This document shows positions 18,762-28,162 of a DNA stretch of 64,000 bases, one piece after another (positions within the stretch are counted from its first letter, which is position 1; the number at the start of each line of letters is the position of its first letter). Position numbers and translations under genes: made by a program. The notes beneath the pieces are model-generated. The model did not search any database. It was not told the origin of the DNA and saw only the letters and a program-made list of their open reading frames with translations. The stretch comes from Rhodopirellula islandica. GTDB taxonomy: Bacteria > Planctomycetota > Planctomycetia > Pirellulales > Pirellulaceae. The DNA is taken from positions 281,020 to 345,019 of the forward strand of contig NZ_LECT01000031.1 in the NCBI RefSeq assembly GCF_001027925.1. Reading direction: 5' to 3'.

Positions 18762-18975
18762 ATTCAATGCCACCTCAAACGGGGCAAACGAAGGGAACGC
18801 GAACGGAAAGGTTTGCTCGCCTCGGCTGCGACAGAAAACATCCGTCGACCATCTATGCTTTTAGATCGGCAGTCCCTTCAACGACAACGCCAATTTTTTG
18901 TATCCACTTCACAACCGCGCGCAATCACCCGTGAAACTGCTCTGTGAAACCGCGTGACGAAACTCTGCCGCGAAA

Positions 18976-19662
18976 CTATCCCCGCAGCGCCTTGGCCAAC
19001 GGGCAACCGACCATCGCGTTTTCCTCGCCGGAACGATACTTCTGCAGCAGTTCGCGAGATTTCGCGGCCAGCTCGCGACGAACTTCTCGGCGGCGGCCTT
19101 TGACACGTTCGATTTTCATGTTGTCGTAAGCCGTTGTTTGATGACGCATCCAAGCGATGACGGCGGATTCGGCTCGCCGCTCGATCGGAATCCGTTCGGT
19201 TCGAGCGACGGTGCCGCTGCCGACCGGTGTCGCGTGCTCGGTCACCGCCTTGGCGAGATGCTTGGCAACGGCGGAGTAATCCGGTGCAAATTTTAGAAAA
19301 TCACAGACGGCTTGGAAGAAATCCTCCACGTACTCGCCCTGCTTCTCGTCTCGCCGCTTTTTCGCGGCCGCCTGTTTCTTCGCGTAGCCGGCCGTTGACC
19401 GAGTCGCTTCCATCGATGCCTTGGCATCCGCGATCTGCTTGGAATCCGCCCAGAGCCCCTGCGAAAACTCTCGCCGGCCTTTTTTCTCCTTGACCGTCCA
19501 GGTCGGCCCCGCGGCTTTGACGCGGCGAGTCACGCCCGCATCGCCTGGCGGTAACAATTCCCACCCGCTCGGGACTTCGCAGACCTCGCCCGACGGCAAC
19601 CGAACCGTTCGTTCTTGTGGCCCCAGCGAACCGGTCAATGTTTCAGTGGATCGATCCGCCAT
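18976..19662 (-). CDS. DUF2293 domain protein
   Basis: A 228-residue cytoplasmic protein. The centre and C-terminal half fit DUF2293: AVCDFLKFAPDYSAVAKHLAKAV (118-140), VARTERIPIERRAESAVIAWMRHQTTAYDNM (a characteristic AxxAWxRHxxTxYD motif, 154-183) and a basic helix rich in Arg that is likely to bind nucleic acid. The N-terminal 60 residues contain a TVRLPSGEVCEVPSGWELLPPGDAGVTRRVK strand-rich part found in DUF2293 relatives. Function is unknown. The gene is monocistronic as far as can be seen and divergent from the sulfatase gene. Confidence 0.88.
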   Translation of the reverse strand: MADRSTETLTGSLGPQERTVRLPSGEVCEVPSGWELLPPGDAGVTRRVKAAGPTWTVKEKKGRREFSQGLWADSKQIADAKASMEATRSTAGYAKKQAAAKKRRDEKQGEYVEDFFQAVCDFLKFAPDYSAVAKHLAKAVTEHATPVGSGTVARTERIPIERRAESAVIAWMRHQTTAYDNMKIERVKGRRREVRRELAAKSRELLQKYRSGEENAMVGCPLAKALRG

Positions 19663-19954
19663 CGTTGTCTTTGAATGGGGTGGTGACTGTCCTTCTACGA
19701 GCTCAATATCGGCATGCGATCATCCATCCCCCAGCCCAGTCATGGCACCTCGATTTCCGCCAGAATCGTCATAACTTCCCATCAATCGCGGCATCGGCTC
19801 CCAACCTGCATTCCTCCACAGGTTGGAACCCGATGCCACTGACAAGGAGCCGAACCACCACCGAGTGCCCGTGGATTGGGCTACAATGACGCTCAGTCCG
19901 ATCCTCGATCCGGCTCTGCCAATCACTTCTTTGCTTCACTTCTTGTGCCGTCAA

Positions 19955-21523
19955 ATGCTGCGATCTCTTTTCGCTGTCCTCTTGCACCCTCGTGCTTCAT
20001 CGAACCTGGTGGCCACGACCCTCTGTTTGCTTGCAACGATCACCTCGTTCGCCAACCAGCCAACACTCGCCGCGGACGAACCTGCGCCTCAACCATCACG
20101 CCCCAACGTTTTGTTGTTCCTGGTTGATGATTTGGGGTGGGCAGACTTGGGATGCTACGGCAGCACCTATCACGAGACCCCACAAATTGATGCGCTGGCA
20201 GAATCGGGAACGCGATTCACCAACGCCTACGCCGCCTGCCCCGTGTGCTCTCCCACGCGAGCGAGCATCATGACGGGACGCCACCCGGTTCGTGTTGACA
20301 TCACCGACTGGATCCCCGGCATGTCGACCGACCGCGCCCAGAACCCTCGGTTTCAGCACGTCGACGATCGTGAAAACCTGGCCTTGGACGAGGTCACGCT
20401 CGCCGAACACTTGCGAGACGCCGCCGACTACCAAACGTTCTTTCTTGGCAAGTGGCATCTGGGCGACGTCGGGCACTTGCCCACCGACCAAGGGTTCCAA
20501 GTCAACATCGGCGGCGGCCACAAAGGCTCACCACCAGGCGGTTACTACTCGCCTTGGAAGAACCCGTATCTGAAAGCGAAGCACGACGGAGAATACCTGA
20601 CGACTCGCTTGACCGACGAAGCCATCTCGCTGGTCGACGCCGCCTCTCGTGAAGACAAACCGTTCTTCATGATGATGAGTTACTACAACGTTCATTCGCC
20701 CATCACCCCTGACAAGCGAACGATCGATCACTATCAAGAGAAGCAAGCGAACACGCCGGAACTGCAGGGCGACACACCGACGATTGCGGAACACGATGCG
20801 GTCACCCGAGGCCGCCAAGACAACCCGGCTTACGCGTCCATGGTCAAGGCCGTCGACACCAGCGTCGGTCGTATCCTGCAAGCATTGAAGGACCACCAAG
20901 TCGATGACAACACCCTGGTCGTGTTCTTTTCCGACAACGGCGGCCTGTCGACACTTCGCAAATTTGGGCCCACTTGCAACTCACCCCTGCGAGCCGGCAA
21001 GGGCTGGTTGTACGAGGGCGGCATCCGAGAACCGTTGCTGGTTCGTCTGCCCCAAACGATGGCCGGCAAAACAACGGTCCAGACAAGTTCCCTTGCACCG
21101 AAGACCGTCGACTCGATCGCGTGCAGCACCGATTTGTTCCCGACCATTCTCGATGTGGTCGGATTGCCACTTCGTCCCGAATTGCACGCCGACGGCATCA
21201 GCTTGCTCCCCGCGATCACTGGCGAGGAAGCCACCAACGCTGGTTCCTCCCCCCGCGAACTGCACTGGCATTACCCGCACTACCATGGTTCGCTGTGGCG
21301 TCCCGGTGCCGCGATCCGGCGAGGCAATTACAAATTGATTGAGTTCTACGAAACCGACACCGCAGAACTGTATGATCTATCCGTCGACATGGGCGAAACC
21401 ACCGATCTGTCGCAAACCGAGCCAGAACGCTTCGCCGAACTGCGTGACGCACTTCGGCAATGGCAAACTGAAATGGGAGCCAAAATGCCCGTTCCCAACC
21501 CCAACTTCCACTCTTCGAACTGA
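19955..21523 (+). CDS. Exported type I sulfatase (arylsulfatase family)
   Basis: Hydrolyses sulfate esters, most likely on algal polysaccharides. About 522 residues with an N-terminal signal ([22 protein letters not shown]). Motifs: N-terminal metal site [21 protein letters not shown], then [14 protein letters not shown], where Cys98 of C-S-P-T-R is the residue turned into formylglycine by the maturation enzyme; [15 protein letters not shown] in the second metal site; and a C-terminal [10 protein letters not shown] segment. The ATG at 19955 gives the best signal peptide; the frame is open from 19823. Planctomycetes carry many such enzymes. The downstream MoxR gene begins 11 bases after the stop, so co-transcription is likely, though the functional link is not evident. 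Confidence 0.95.
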   Translation: MLRSLFAVLLHPRASSNLVATTLCLLATITSFANQPTLAADEPAPQPSRPNVLLFLVDDLGWADLGCYGSTYHETPQIDALAESGTRFTNAYAACPVCSPTRASIMTGRHPVRVDITDWIPGMSTDRAQNPRFQHVDDRENLALDEVTLAEHLRDAADYQTFFLGKWHLGDVGHLPTDQGFQVNIGGGHKGSPPGGYYSPWKNPYLKAKHDGEYLTTRLTDEAISLVDAASREDKPFFMMMSYYNVHSPITPDKRTIDHYQEKQANTPELQGDTPTIAEHDAVTRGRQDNPAYASMVKAVDTSVGRILQALKDHQVDDNTLVVFFSDNGGLSTLRKFGPTCNSPLRAGKGWLYEGGIREPLLVRLPQTMAGKTTVQTSSLAPKTVDSIACSTDLFPTILDVVGLPLRPELHADGISLLPAITGEEATNAGSSPRELHWHYPHYHGSLWRPGAAIRRGNYKLIEFYETDTAELYDLSVDMGETTDLSQTEPERFAELRDALRQWQTEMGAKMPVPNPNFHSSN

Positions 21524-21534
21524 CACAGAAGCTT

Positions 21535-22539
21535 ATGAGCACCACCGTCGATGCGATGCGAGCCGACGCGGAACTATTTCGCCAGCGATATGTCGCCGTC
21601 CGTGAAATGATTGGTCGCGTGATCGTGGGTCACGATGACATTGTCAGTGGGGTTTTGACATCGATGCTCTGCGGTGGTCACTGCTTGCTCGAAGGCGTGC
21701 CGGGCCTCGGCAAAACGATGCTGGTCCGGACCTTGGCTGAAGTCCTGGAACTGCAGTTCAATCGCATTCAGTTCACACCTGACCTGATGCCCGCCGACAT
21801 CCTGGGCACCAACATGGTGGTGGAAGACGAATCCGGTCGCCGCAAATTTGAGTTCCAAAAGGGTCCGGTCTTCACCCAAATCTTGCTGGCGGACGAAATC
21901 AACCGAGCGACGCCAAAGACGCAGTCGGCCATGCTGGAAACAATGCAGGAAGGCACCGTGACCGCGGGCGGGCATCGCTACACGCTCGACCAACCTTTCT
22001 TTGTGTTGGCCACGCAAAACCCGATCGAGCAAGAAGGCACCTACCCGCTGCCCGAAGCACAGATGGACCGGTTCCTGTTCAAATTGGTGGTCGGTTACAG
22101 CAACCGGGACGAACTGGCGACGATAGTGGACCGAACCACACGAGGCGAACGCCCGGAAATCGAAAAGGTCATGGACGGCGAAGAAATCCAACGCTGGCAA
22201 AAGTTGGTTCGCGAGGTCATCCTCGCCCCACACGTCCAAGATTACTTGGTCCGACTGACCATGGCGACTCACCCGGATGGGCCTTACAGCGTGCCAATCA
22301 CCAATGAATACGTGCGTTGGGGCAGCAGCCCGCGTGGTGCCCAAACCCTCGCATTGACGGCCAAAGTGCAGGCTTTATTGGACGGCCGGTTCAATGTTTC
22401 CTTCGAAGACATCCGGCGAATGTTCTTGCCCGCGATGCGTCACCGGGTGCTGCTGAACTTCGAAGCCCAAGCCGAGGGCATCGACACAGACCGCGTTTTG
22501 CTGGAAATTCTAGAGAAGGTTCCAGAAAAAGGCGATTGA
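21535..22539 (+). CDS. MoxR family AAA ATPase
   Basis: A 334-residue MoxR-type AAA+ chaperone ATPase. Walker A is GVPGLGKT (54-61), Walker B is ILLADEINRATP, sensor region ATQNPIEQEGTYPLPEAQMDRFLF, and the C-terminal lid includes VRWGSSPRGAQTL and RHRVLLNFEA. MoxR proteins usually sit in front of DUF58 and VWA genes and help assemble or activate metal-containing or membrane complexes. Here no such partner follows; the next gene is a zinc-ribbon coiled-coil protein, so it is an orphan copy behind a sulfatase. It has 11 bases of spacing to the sulfatase stop. Confidence 0.95.
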   Translation: MSTTVDAMRADAELFRQRYVAVREMIGRVIVGHDDIVSGVLTSMLCGGHCLLEGVPGLGKTMLVRTLAEVLELQFNRIQFTPDLMPADILGTNMVVEDESGRRKFEFQKGPVFTQILLADEINRATPKTQSAMLETMQEGTVTAGGHRYTLDQPFFVLATQNPIEQEGTYPLPEAQMDRFLFKLVVGYSNRDELATIVDRTTRGERPEIEKVMDGEEIQRWQKLVREVILAPHVQDYLVRLTMATHPDGPYSVPITNEYVRWGSSPRGAQTLALTAKVQALLDGRFNVSFEDIRRMFLPAMRHRVLLNFEAQAEGIDTDRVLLEILEKVPEKGD

Positions 22540-22612
22540 TCGGTGCTTGCATCCGTCTCACAATCCCGCCCCCACTTTTCAATTTCATTCTTTAACTTCT
22601 GCATTCTGCCTG

Positions 22613-23332
22613 ATGGCTTCGCATTCCTCGACGATTAAATTTTCCAGCGTCCTGTTGCGTACGTTGCACAACACATTGCAACAACGCACCGATTTGGAGG
22701 GTCAGCTACGACGCGGCCCGCTTCAAATCAAGGCCGTCCAATCGATGGTCGATGAGGCTCAAGCCCAGGTGAATGCCGCAGCAAAAACGTTGAAAAAGAC
22801 CCGCATGACCGCGGATGAAAAACAACTGCAACTGCAGTCCCGCGAAGCTCATGTGAAGAACCTGCAGGGCAAACTGAACACGGCAGCCTCCAACAAAGAA
22901 TTCTCGCTGCTGAAAGATCAAATCGCCGCAGACGAACAAGCCAACAGTGTTCAAAGCGATGAAATCCTGGAAGTCCTCGAACGAATCGACTCCTGTGAGG
23001 CGGACCTGAATCGGTCCCAGAAAAAACTCGAACAGGCCCAGGAAGACCAGACCAAACGCTTGAAAGAAATTGAGGCTCGGCTCGAACAAGTTCGTCAAGA
23101 CCTCGCTCGCATCAATGAACAACTCGCCGTGCACGAAACCGACATTCCCGCGGCAGTGAAAGCGGATTATCGACGACTGGTCGATGCCCGAGGCGACGAG
23201 GCATTGGCACCTATCGAACAGGACTCCTGTGGTGGTTGCTACCAAACCTTGACCACGCAAGTCCTCAACCAAGTGATGCTGTCGACCCTGACGCATTGCC
23301 CCAATTGCAACGCCTATCTGTACCAGGCTTGA
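22613..23332 (+). CDS. Coiled-coil protein with C-terminal C4 zinc ribbon
   Basis: A 239-residue protein. Residues 15-185 are an antiparallel-type coiled coil rich in Gln, Lys and Glu; the end carries a zinc ribbon with two CxxC knuckles, CGGC and CPNC, near residues 206-233. This layout matches the bacterial C4-type zinc-ribbon family typified by chlamydial CT398 and HP0958-like proteins, thought to act as adaptors for RNA or for secretion and flagellar components. Start ATG 22613 is chosen because upstream residues are low-complexity. The stop TGA overlaps the coaE start (TGATG), so the two genes are translationally coupled. Confidence 0.9.
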   Translation: MASHSSTIKFSSVLLRTLHNTLQQRTDLEGQLRRGPLQIKAVQSMVDEAQAQVNAAAKTLKKTRMTADEKQLQLQSREAHVKNLQGKLNTAASNKEFSLLKDQIAADEQANSVQSDEILEVLERIDSCEADLNRSQKKLEQAQEDQTKRLKEIEARLEQVRQDLARINEQLAVHETDIPAAVKADYRRLVDARGDEALAPIEQDSCGGCYQTLTTQVLNQVMLSTLTHCPNCNAYLYQA

Positions 23333-23985
23333 TGGGCCCTGAGACCAACAACGATTCGCAATCGGCGTCGCTCACGCCAATCATCGGCGTCATCGGCCCC
23401 CCGTGCAGTGGCAAATCAACCGTCGCCCGCCACTTGGAATCCTTGGGTGGCGTGTGGCTGAACGCCGATGAAATTGCAAAAAGCCAACTTCATGAACCTG
23501 AGGTCATCGCGGAACTGAGGTCCTTGTTCGGCGACTCAATCCAAACGACCGACGGTTCTCTTTCGCGACAGCGATTGGCGGACCTGGTCTTCGGCGACGA
23601 CGAAGACTCACTGGCCCGCCTTCGACAACTCGAGGGTGTGCTTCATCCGCGAACGCGGACGATTTTGCAAGCGAGAATTGCCACTGCGAGGACGGAAGGA
23701 AAACCGTTTGTGATCCTCGATGTTCCGCTGCTTTTGGAAAGCGGTTACCGGGACACGTGCGACGAAGTGTGGTGTCTGCAAGTCGATCCGGAACGGCACC
23801 TTGAGTTGCTCGGGTCTCGCGGTTGGGACCTGGCCGAACTGGAGAGGCGAAGCGCCCGGCAGTGGTCCTGGGAACGCAAACGAGCGGCCAGCACTCGCGT
23901 GCTGTCCAACAATGGCACCCCGGATGATCTCCGTCGACTGGTGGAGTCCGAACTGGCGGTCCTTCAACATCGAGACGGAGGGTAG
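23332..23985 (+). CDS. coaE: Dephospho-CoA kinase
   Basis: Last step of coenzyme A biosynthesis: ATP-dependent phosphorylation of dephospho-CoA at the 3-prime hydroxyl; cytoplasmic. About 217 residues, family length. The P-loop is GPPCSGKST (near 22-30), unusual because most CoaE proteins read GGIGSGKST; the following WLNADEIA keeps the conserved Asp, LEGVLHPR gives the substrate-binding His-Pro, and FVILDVPLLLESGY and CDEVWCLQVDPERHLELL match CoaE. The C-terminal ASTRVLSNNGTPDDL fits the family NxGxxxDL motif. The start is inside the stop of the zinc-ribbon gene (TGATG). The frame is open far upstream but that part overlaps the previous gene. Confidence 0.93.
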   Translation: MGPETNNDSQSASLTPIIGVIGPPCSGKSTVARHLESLGGVWLNADEIAKSQLHEPEVIAELRSLFGDSIQTTDGSLSRQRLADLVFGDDEDSLARLRQLEGVLHPRTRTILQARIATARTEGKPFVILDVPLLLESGYRDTCDEVWCLQVDPERHLELLGSRGWDLAELERRSARQWSWERKRAASTRVLSNNGTPDDLRRLVESELAVLQHRDGG

Positions 23986-24000
23986 CCACAACCCAGGGTA

Positions 24001-24062
24001 GTGGACGAGGTCACGAGACCTTGGAAGTGGGTGAGAAACGAGGGACTCGCAGCCTCGTCCAC
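24001..24062. repeat. Dispersed inverted repeat, copy 1 (GTGGACGAGG family)
   Basis: Ten-base arms GTGGACGAGG and CCTCGTCCAC enclose a spacer with GTGAGAAACGAGGGACTCG. A near-identical unit lies at 30187-30254. Both sit just after genes on the plus strand (coaE and purD), as REP-like elements do. Confidence 0.8.
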
Positions 24063-24599
24063 CACCACGGCTCCTCATTCTGGGCGTTGACGCACCACTG
24101 GCGTATGCCCTTGGCTCCAGGTGACCTGTTCGCGGCGCCGAGGACTTGCCCAACCCGATTCGCCGGGTTTTCTTTCGCAGTCCGCGTGTTTGAAACGATT
24201 CAACCTTCGCTCCCCCGACTGACCCTGGGTCGCCCGACAGGGCAGTCTCTTCGCGTGTCCCAGCACAGCAAAGCGACTGACAACACCGCCACCCTAGAAC
24301 TGAGAGGCAATTCGCAACATTAACCGCTCTTCCACCGGTCAGTCCAATCGATTCGGGCCCTGAATCTCGTTGGAGTTTGCCAGATCAAACGAATCGCGTC
24401 CGATTCAAATTCGGCCGTGATTTGCTAAGCTTCCATCCACCCAAGCCCGCCCTTGGTTCCAGCGTTCTTCGCGTGACAGTTGTCACGTGTGAATCGCAAG
24501 GTGCCAATTGCATTCCGTGGTCCTCAGCGTCACCGCTCCGCCATTGTTCCGGCTTGGATTTGCTGTCCCCTCATCCATGTTCGAACCGGAGAACTTGTC
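24063..24599. other. Long leader upstream of the 1177-residue protein
   Basis: About 540 bases without a convincing gene. It contains a near-palindrome at 24472-24487 (listed separately) and a ribosome-binding-site-like GGAG a few bases before the ATG at 24600. No tRNA or riboswitch fold was recognised. The open frame from 24480 that runs into the next gene does not look like protein. Confidence 0.4.
24472..24487. promoter_or_regulatory. Operator-like palindrome upstream of 24600
   Basis: CGTGACAGTTGTCACG is a perfect 7-base inverted repeat with a two-base spacer, about 115 bases before the ATG of the large gene. Its symmetry suits a dimeric regulator. There is no matching regulator gene in the window, so binding is only inferred. 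Confidence 0.35.
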
Positions 24600-27500
24600 A
24601 TGGCCTTGCTGCGAGAACCCACAGAACTTCAACGCGCCTTGAGCTGGGACCGGATGCTTGCCGCCACTCCGGAACAACGACAACGACTCCAGAACTATCT
24701 CTCGTTCCAATTGGCGCTGGCTGGATTGATGCCCCCGGGCGAAGAAGACCAGGAACGTCCCGACGCCGCGTTCCCACGCGAAATGCTGGACAGTTTTCGC
24801 GAACGCAACGCGATCCTTCGGCAGCATCAGCCGCCAATTGACCATCGCATCGAATCGTTTTTGGCGACCTACTTCGCGGACGAAGTCGGCAGCGAACCAT
24901 TGACGCTCCCCAGTCGTTCGTTGAACCTCGACCGTCACGGGATGGCTCGCGAATTGAGTTTGCCACTGGGTGGCAATTGCTTCGAGAATGAACAAGTCAA
25001 ATCGTACCGCTGCTTCAACGGTGTCTTGAACAACCCACGAGCCGACCGTCGCACCACGGCCGGAACGTTCCACGTGGTGGAAGGCGGATTGCCGATTCCA
25101 GGTGACAAACGCGTGGTCCCCAAGAACGTGTTTGTCAATCTGTTCCGCGCCGCGATGCAGCCCCCCGCTGCCGACATGGAGTTGCCCTACACCCACAACT
25201 CACCCCACCCCGCTGAATCGTGGGTGTCCTTGATGCTGCGACCGCTGGTTGCCCCGGGCGTTCCCGGCTACAGCGAATCCAAGTCAATGGAAACTCGCTT
25301 TTTCGTGCCGGGCAACGATGTCAGCAACCTGGACTTTGTCGAATCGATCTTTGGCAACGCGGGTGATCCGTTGATCGCCGCTTGCGACGCTGGCTTGGAC
25401 GCCAAGCACTGGAGCGGTCACACCGGGTGTGTGATTTTGGCGACTCACCTGACTCAACTGACGAAAAAAGAACTCGGACTGCCCCACTACGATGATGCAA
25501 CCGAGCGGCAACGACACGACCGGATGTGCTGGCAATCCGAAACAGAACTCTACAACGACGGAGGTGCGTTCAAGGCCACCTGCCGCAACAGCGATGGCGT
25601 GATCGTGACTCTGATCGCAGACAACTACTACGGTTACTGCAAAAAAGAAGTCAAAACCCAACTCAGTTACGCCGCGAACCTGATGGGCAACGCCGAGGAA
25701 GAGCACTCGGGCGGAGCCATCGCGTTTGCCTCGTATTCGTTGGGCGATGAATTCCAAGTCAACAGCCGCTTGTACAACGGCCAAACCTTTGCCGACGTCG
25801 CGAAACGCTATGGCGATTTCATCGACGTTCAACCGGCGGGCTACGGCATCGACCGCACTCATCCGAGCGTGATCTACATTCCCGAAGACGCCCTGGCAAC
25901 ACTTCGCGAACGCTGCATTCGCTGGACCGATGTGACTGGCAGACAGCAATCCATCCCGTTGTCGCCGGATGAAATCTACATCGCGCCGAGCGGTTACAAA
26001 ATCCAACTGCAAAAACACCCCTCGGCACCGAGTTGGCGTTTGGTCGGCACGGTCGGCGAAGGTGTCTTCTGCCACAAACCCTGCACGGTCAGTGGCGGCG
26101 GCAAGAGCGAAATCAGCAAGAGTCTTCGAGATTACATGCTGTACGGACCGATCTTCGTCAAAGACCACGACGTCGATTTCCAATTGGTCGACGACATCTT
26201 CTCCAAAGACTACGGCACACGCTGGTCTGATTCCTACACCGGTCGCACGGACTACACCGAACGCGACAGCCGCAAGGTGCTTGATCCCAATCGCTCGCTG
26301 GGCAGCGTGATCAAGTTGCTGACCCCCAGCCCCGAGTACAACGACGACTACAACGCGTGGCTGAAGAGCATTCCCGAGCACGTTTACGCTCTGGCATTGA
26401 TCATCAAACGCTTCGCTGCACCCGGCATGAGCGCCGATTGGCGAGAGACCTTTGGCGTCGACATCGTCAACGGCTCGCCGGGACACGAACTGAAAATGGG
26501 CAGCCGCCCGTTGGTGGGAACTTACCTGCGGGTGGGACTCGAAAACTCGCAGTGGCGGACCTTCAAACTCCGCCAGGACTTCATCGCTTCGTCCAAAGTC
26601 CAACGCGAAGATGACATTTCTGCCAGCATCGTTGTTCCCGCGGGCAGCATCGGTGACGTCGGGTCTGCGGTCGCAGAAGCGACCAGCTACAAGTTCGTCG
26701 AGAACTGCGAATACCGTTTGTTCCAACGTCCCGACGATGCCATCCATCGTGGCTTGGACAAACAAACCGAAGCGGACTTGGCTGCCCCCGGCAATTTCAT
26801 CAGCAACTTCGAACCGCTGACCAGCAAGCAAGCACGCGACATCATGCGTGATGCAATCGAGTTCGACAAATTCACTGGCCCGATGGAAGAGTTGCTGCAA
26901 ACCGCTGCCGAATCCGAAGACGGTTACGTCGTCAGCACCGCCAACCCGCGTTTGGTCGATGGCAAACCGACCAAGAACCCCCGCTACCTGCAGGATCGCC
27001 CTGACATGGCGTACCCTCGCGAAACGTACGTGGCGATGCGAGGGATCCAGCTGCATCGCAGACTGGCTGCCGACGAAGCCGTGCTGACACCGGTTGGCGC
27101 CGTGCTGTCCGGCCGTCGCAACAATCCACCAGACGCCGAAGCTGGCATCCGCTCGCTGGCGGTTTACTCGCCGCTTCACTACCAGGAACTTCCTGAGTTG
27201 GTGATGGACTACGTTTGCTCCCTGACGGGCAAAAGCCCCAGCACGACCGGTGCAGGCAGCGAAGGCGCGTTGACGAAGGGCCCCTTCAACGCCCTGCACC
27301 CCGCGATCGATTTGAACGCCGTGATTGTGTCGATGATCCTCACCGACCTGGGTGGCTTCAGCACGCCAGCCGGCCATATCGGCCCCAACCTGGAAGTCGG
27401 ACACGACATCTCACTGTTGATCCCTGAGGTGTGGTGCCGGATGACCGCCGAAGAACGCGACCCCGGTTGCATGATCGAAGCGGGCATGCTGGAAAAAGTC

Positions 27501-28133
27501 GAGGACTTTGAGCAAGACGGTCAGAAGATTCCCGCCAGCCGACTCGGCTATCGAATCACCGACAAGTTTGTCCGCACCTACTTGGCTCGCGTTTTCGACA
27601 ACCCGTCGAAGGTCTTCCCTGAACCGATTTTGCGTCCTGAAAAACAGGACCAAGAATCGTTCGCCGATGGCGTGTTGCAAATCGCGGAAGCACAAGCTCG
27701 CGTGGCGCAACATTACCTGAAAGACTCCGGGTACGAGTTGGCTTGCCCGCCGCTGCGTGCTGCCCTGGACATCATGGTGCATGGCAACCACAACGGGAAA
27801 ACCATCGACCATCCGGACGTCCGTCATCTCTTCACACGCGAATCCTTGATGAGCAGCGAGTGGTATCGCCGTCGCCTGGACGCCAAGCAACAGCGTGACA
27901 TCGCTCACTGGAAATCGATGCAGCAAAGTTTGCAGACGTTCATCGAAGATCCACTCAACGCCGATGCGACCGAACGACTGAACATGAAGGCTCAGTACGA
28001 ATATGCCATCCAACAACGCCAATTGGCTGAGTCGGGAGACTATATTGCATCGTTGCAGGGAACTTTGGGCGTCGACCCGATGTCTCCCTCACCCAATGAC
28101 CCTGTGATGCTGGACCGGTTGGCCAGCGTCTAG
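24600..28133 (+). CDS. Large conserved protein, possible PPi-type phosphoenolpyruvate carboxykinase
   Basis: A 1177-residue soluble protein with no signal peptide. I cannot prove its identity. Its size (about 130 kDa) and a central CTVSGGGKSEISKS glycine-rich loop (near 494-507) recall the PPi-dependent PEP carboxykinases, which interconvert oxaloacetate plus pyrophosphate with PEP and are unrelated in length to the ATP and GTP enzymes. Other striking blocks are NNPRADRRTTAGTFHVV (about 144-160), KHWSGHTGCV (near 265), TGKSPSTTGAGSEGALTKGP (near 880) and AGHIGPNLEVGHD (near 925). The C-terminal 150 residues are helical. GGAG lies before the ATG. DUF1080 and purD follow closely. Alternative: a planctomycete protein of another enzyme class. 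The reading frame itself is certain. Confidence 0.85.
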   Translation: MALLREPTELQRALSWDRMLAATPEQRQRLQNYLSFQLALAGLMPPGEEDQERPDAAFPREMLDSFRERNAILRQHQPPIDHRIESFLATYFADEVGSEPLTLPSRSLNLDRHGMARELSLPLGGNCFENEQVKSYRCFNGVLNNPRADRRTTAGTFHVVEGGLPIPGDKRVVPKNVFVNLFRAAMQPPAADMELPYTHNSPHPAESWVSLMLRPLVAPGVPGYSESKSMETRFFVPGNDVSNLDFVESIFGNAGDPLIAACDAGLDAKHWSGHTGCVILATHLTQLTKKELGLPHYDDATERQRHDRMCWQSETELYNDGGAFKATCRNSDGVIVTLIADNYYGYCKKEVKTQLSYAANLMGNAEEEHSGGAIAFASYSLGDEFQVNSRLYNGQTFADVAKRYGDFIDVQPAGYGIDRTHPSVIYIPEDALATLRERCIRWTDVTGRQQSIPLSPDEIYIAPSGYKIQLQKHPSAPSWRLVGTVGEGVFCHKPCTVSGGGKSEISKSLRDYMLYGPIFVKDHDVDFQLVDDIFSKDYGTRWSDSYTGRTDYTERDSRKVLDPNRSLGSVIKLLTPSPEYNDDYNAWLKSIPEHVYALALIIKRFAAPGMSADWRETFGVDIVNGSPGHELKMGSRPLVGTYLRVGLENSQWRTFKLRQDFIASSKVQREDDISASIVVPAGSIGDVGSAVAEATSYKFVENCEYRLFQRPDDAIHRGLDKQTEADLAAPGNFISNFEPLTSKQARDIMRDAIEFDKFTGPMEELLQTAAESEDGYVVSTANPRLVDGKPTKNPRYLQDRPDMAYPRETYVAMRGIQLHRRLAADEAVLTPVGAVLSGRRNNPPDAEAGIRSLAVYSPLHYQELPELVMDYVCSLTGKSPSTTGAGSEGALTKGPFNALHPAIDLNAVIVSMILTDLGGFSTPAGHIGPNLEVGHDISLLIPEVWCRMTAEERDPGCMIEAGMLEKVEDFEQDGQKIPASRLGYRITDKFVRTYLARVFDNPSKVFPEPILRPEKQDQESFADGVLQIAEAQARVAQHYLKDSGYELACPPLRAALDIMVHGNHNGKTIDHPDVRHLFTRESLMSSEWYRRRLDAKQQRDIAHWKSMQQSLQTFIEDPLNADATERLNMKAQYEYAIQQRQLAESGDYIASLQGTLGVDPMSPSPNDPVMLDRLASV

Positions 28134-28162
28134 CCCGCCATCCCCGCCCGCTGAGTCAACGC

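Noticed and set aside
25284..27404. A 706-residue open frame on the minus strand inside the large plus-strand gene
   Set aside because: It is the antisense of a strongly coding gene; its composition is low in typical motifs and rich in residues expected from reversed codons. No signal or domain recognised.
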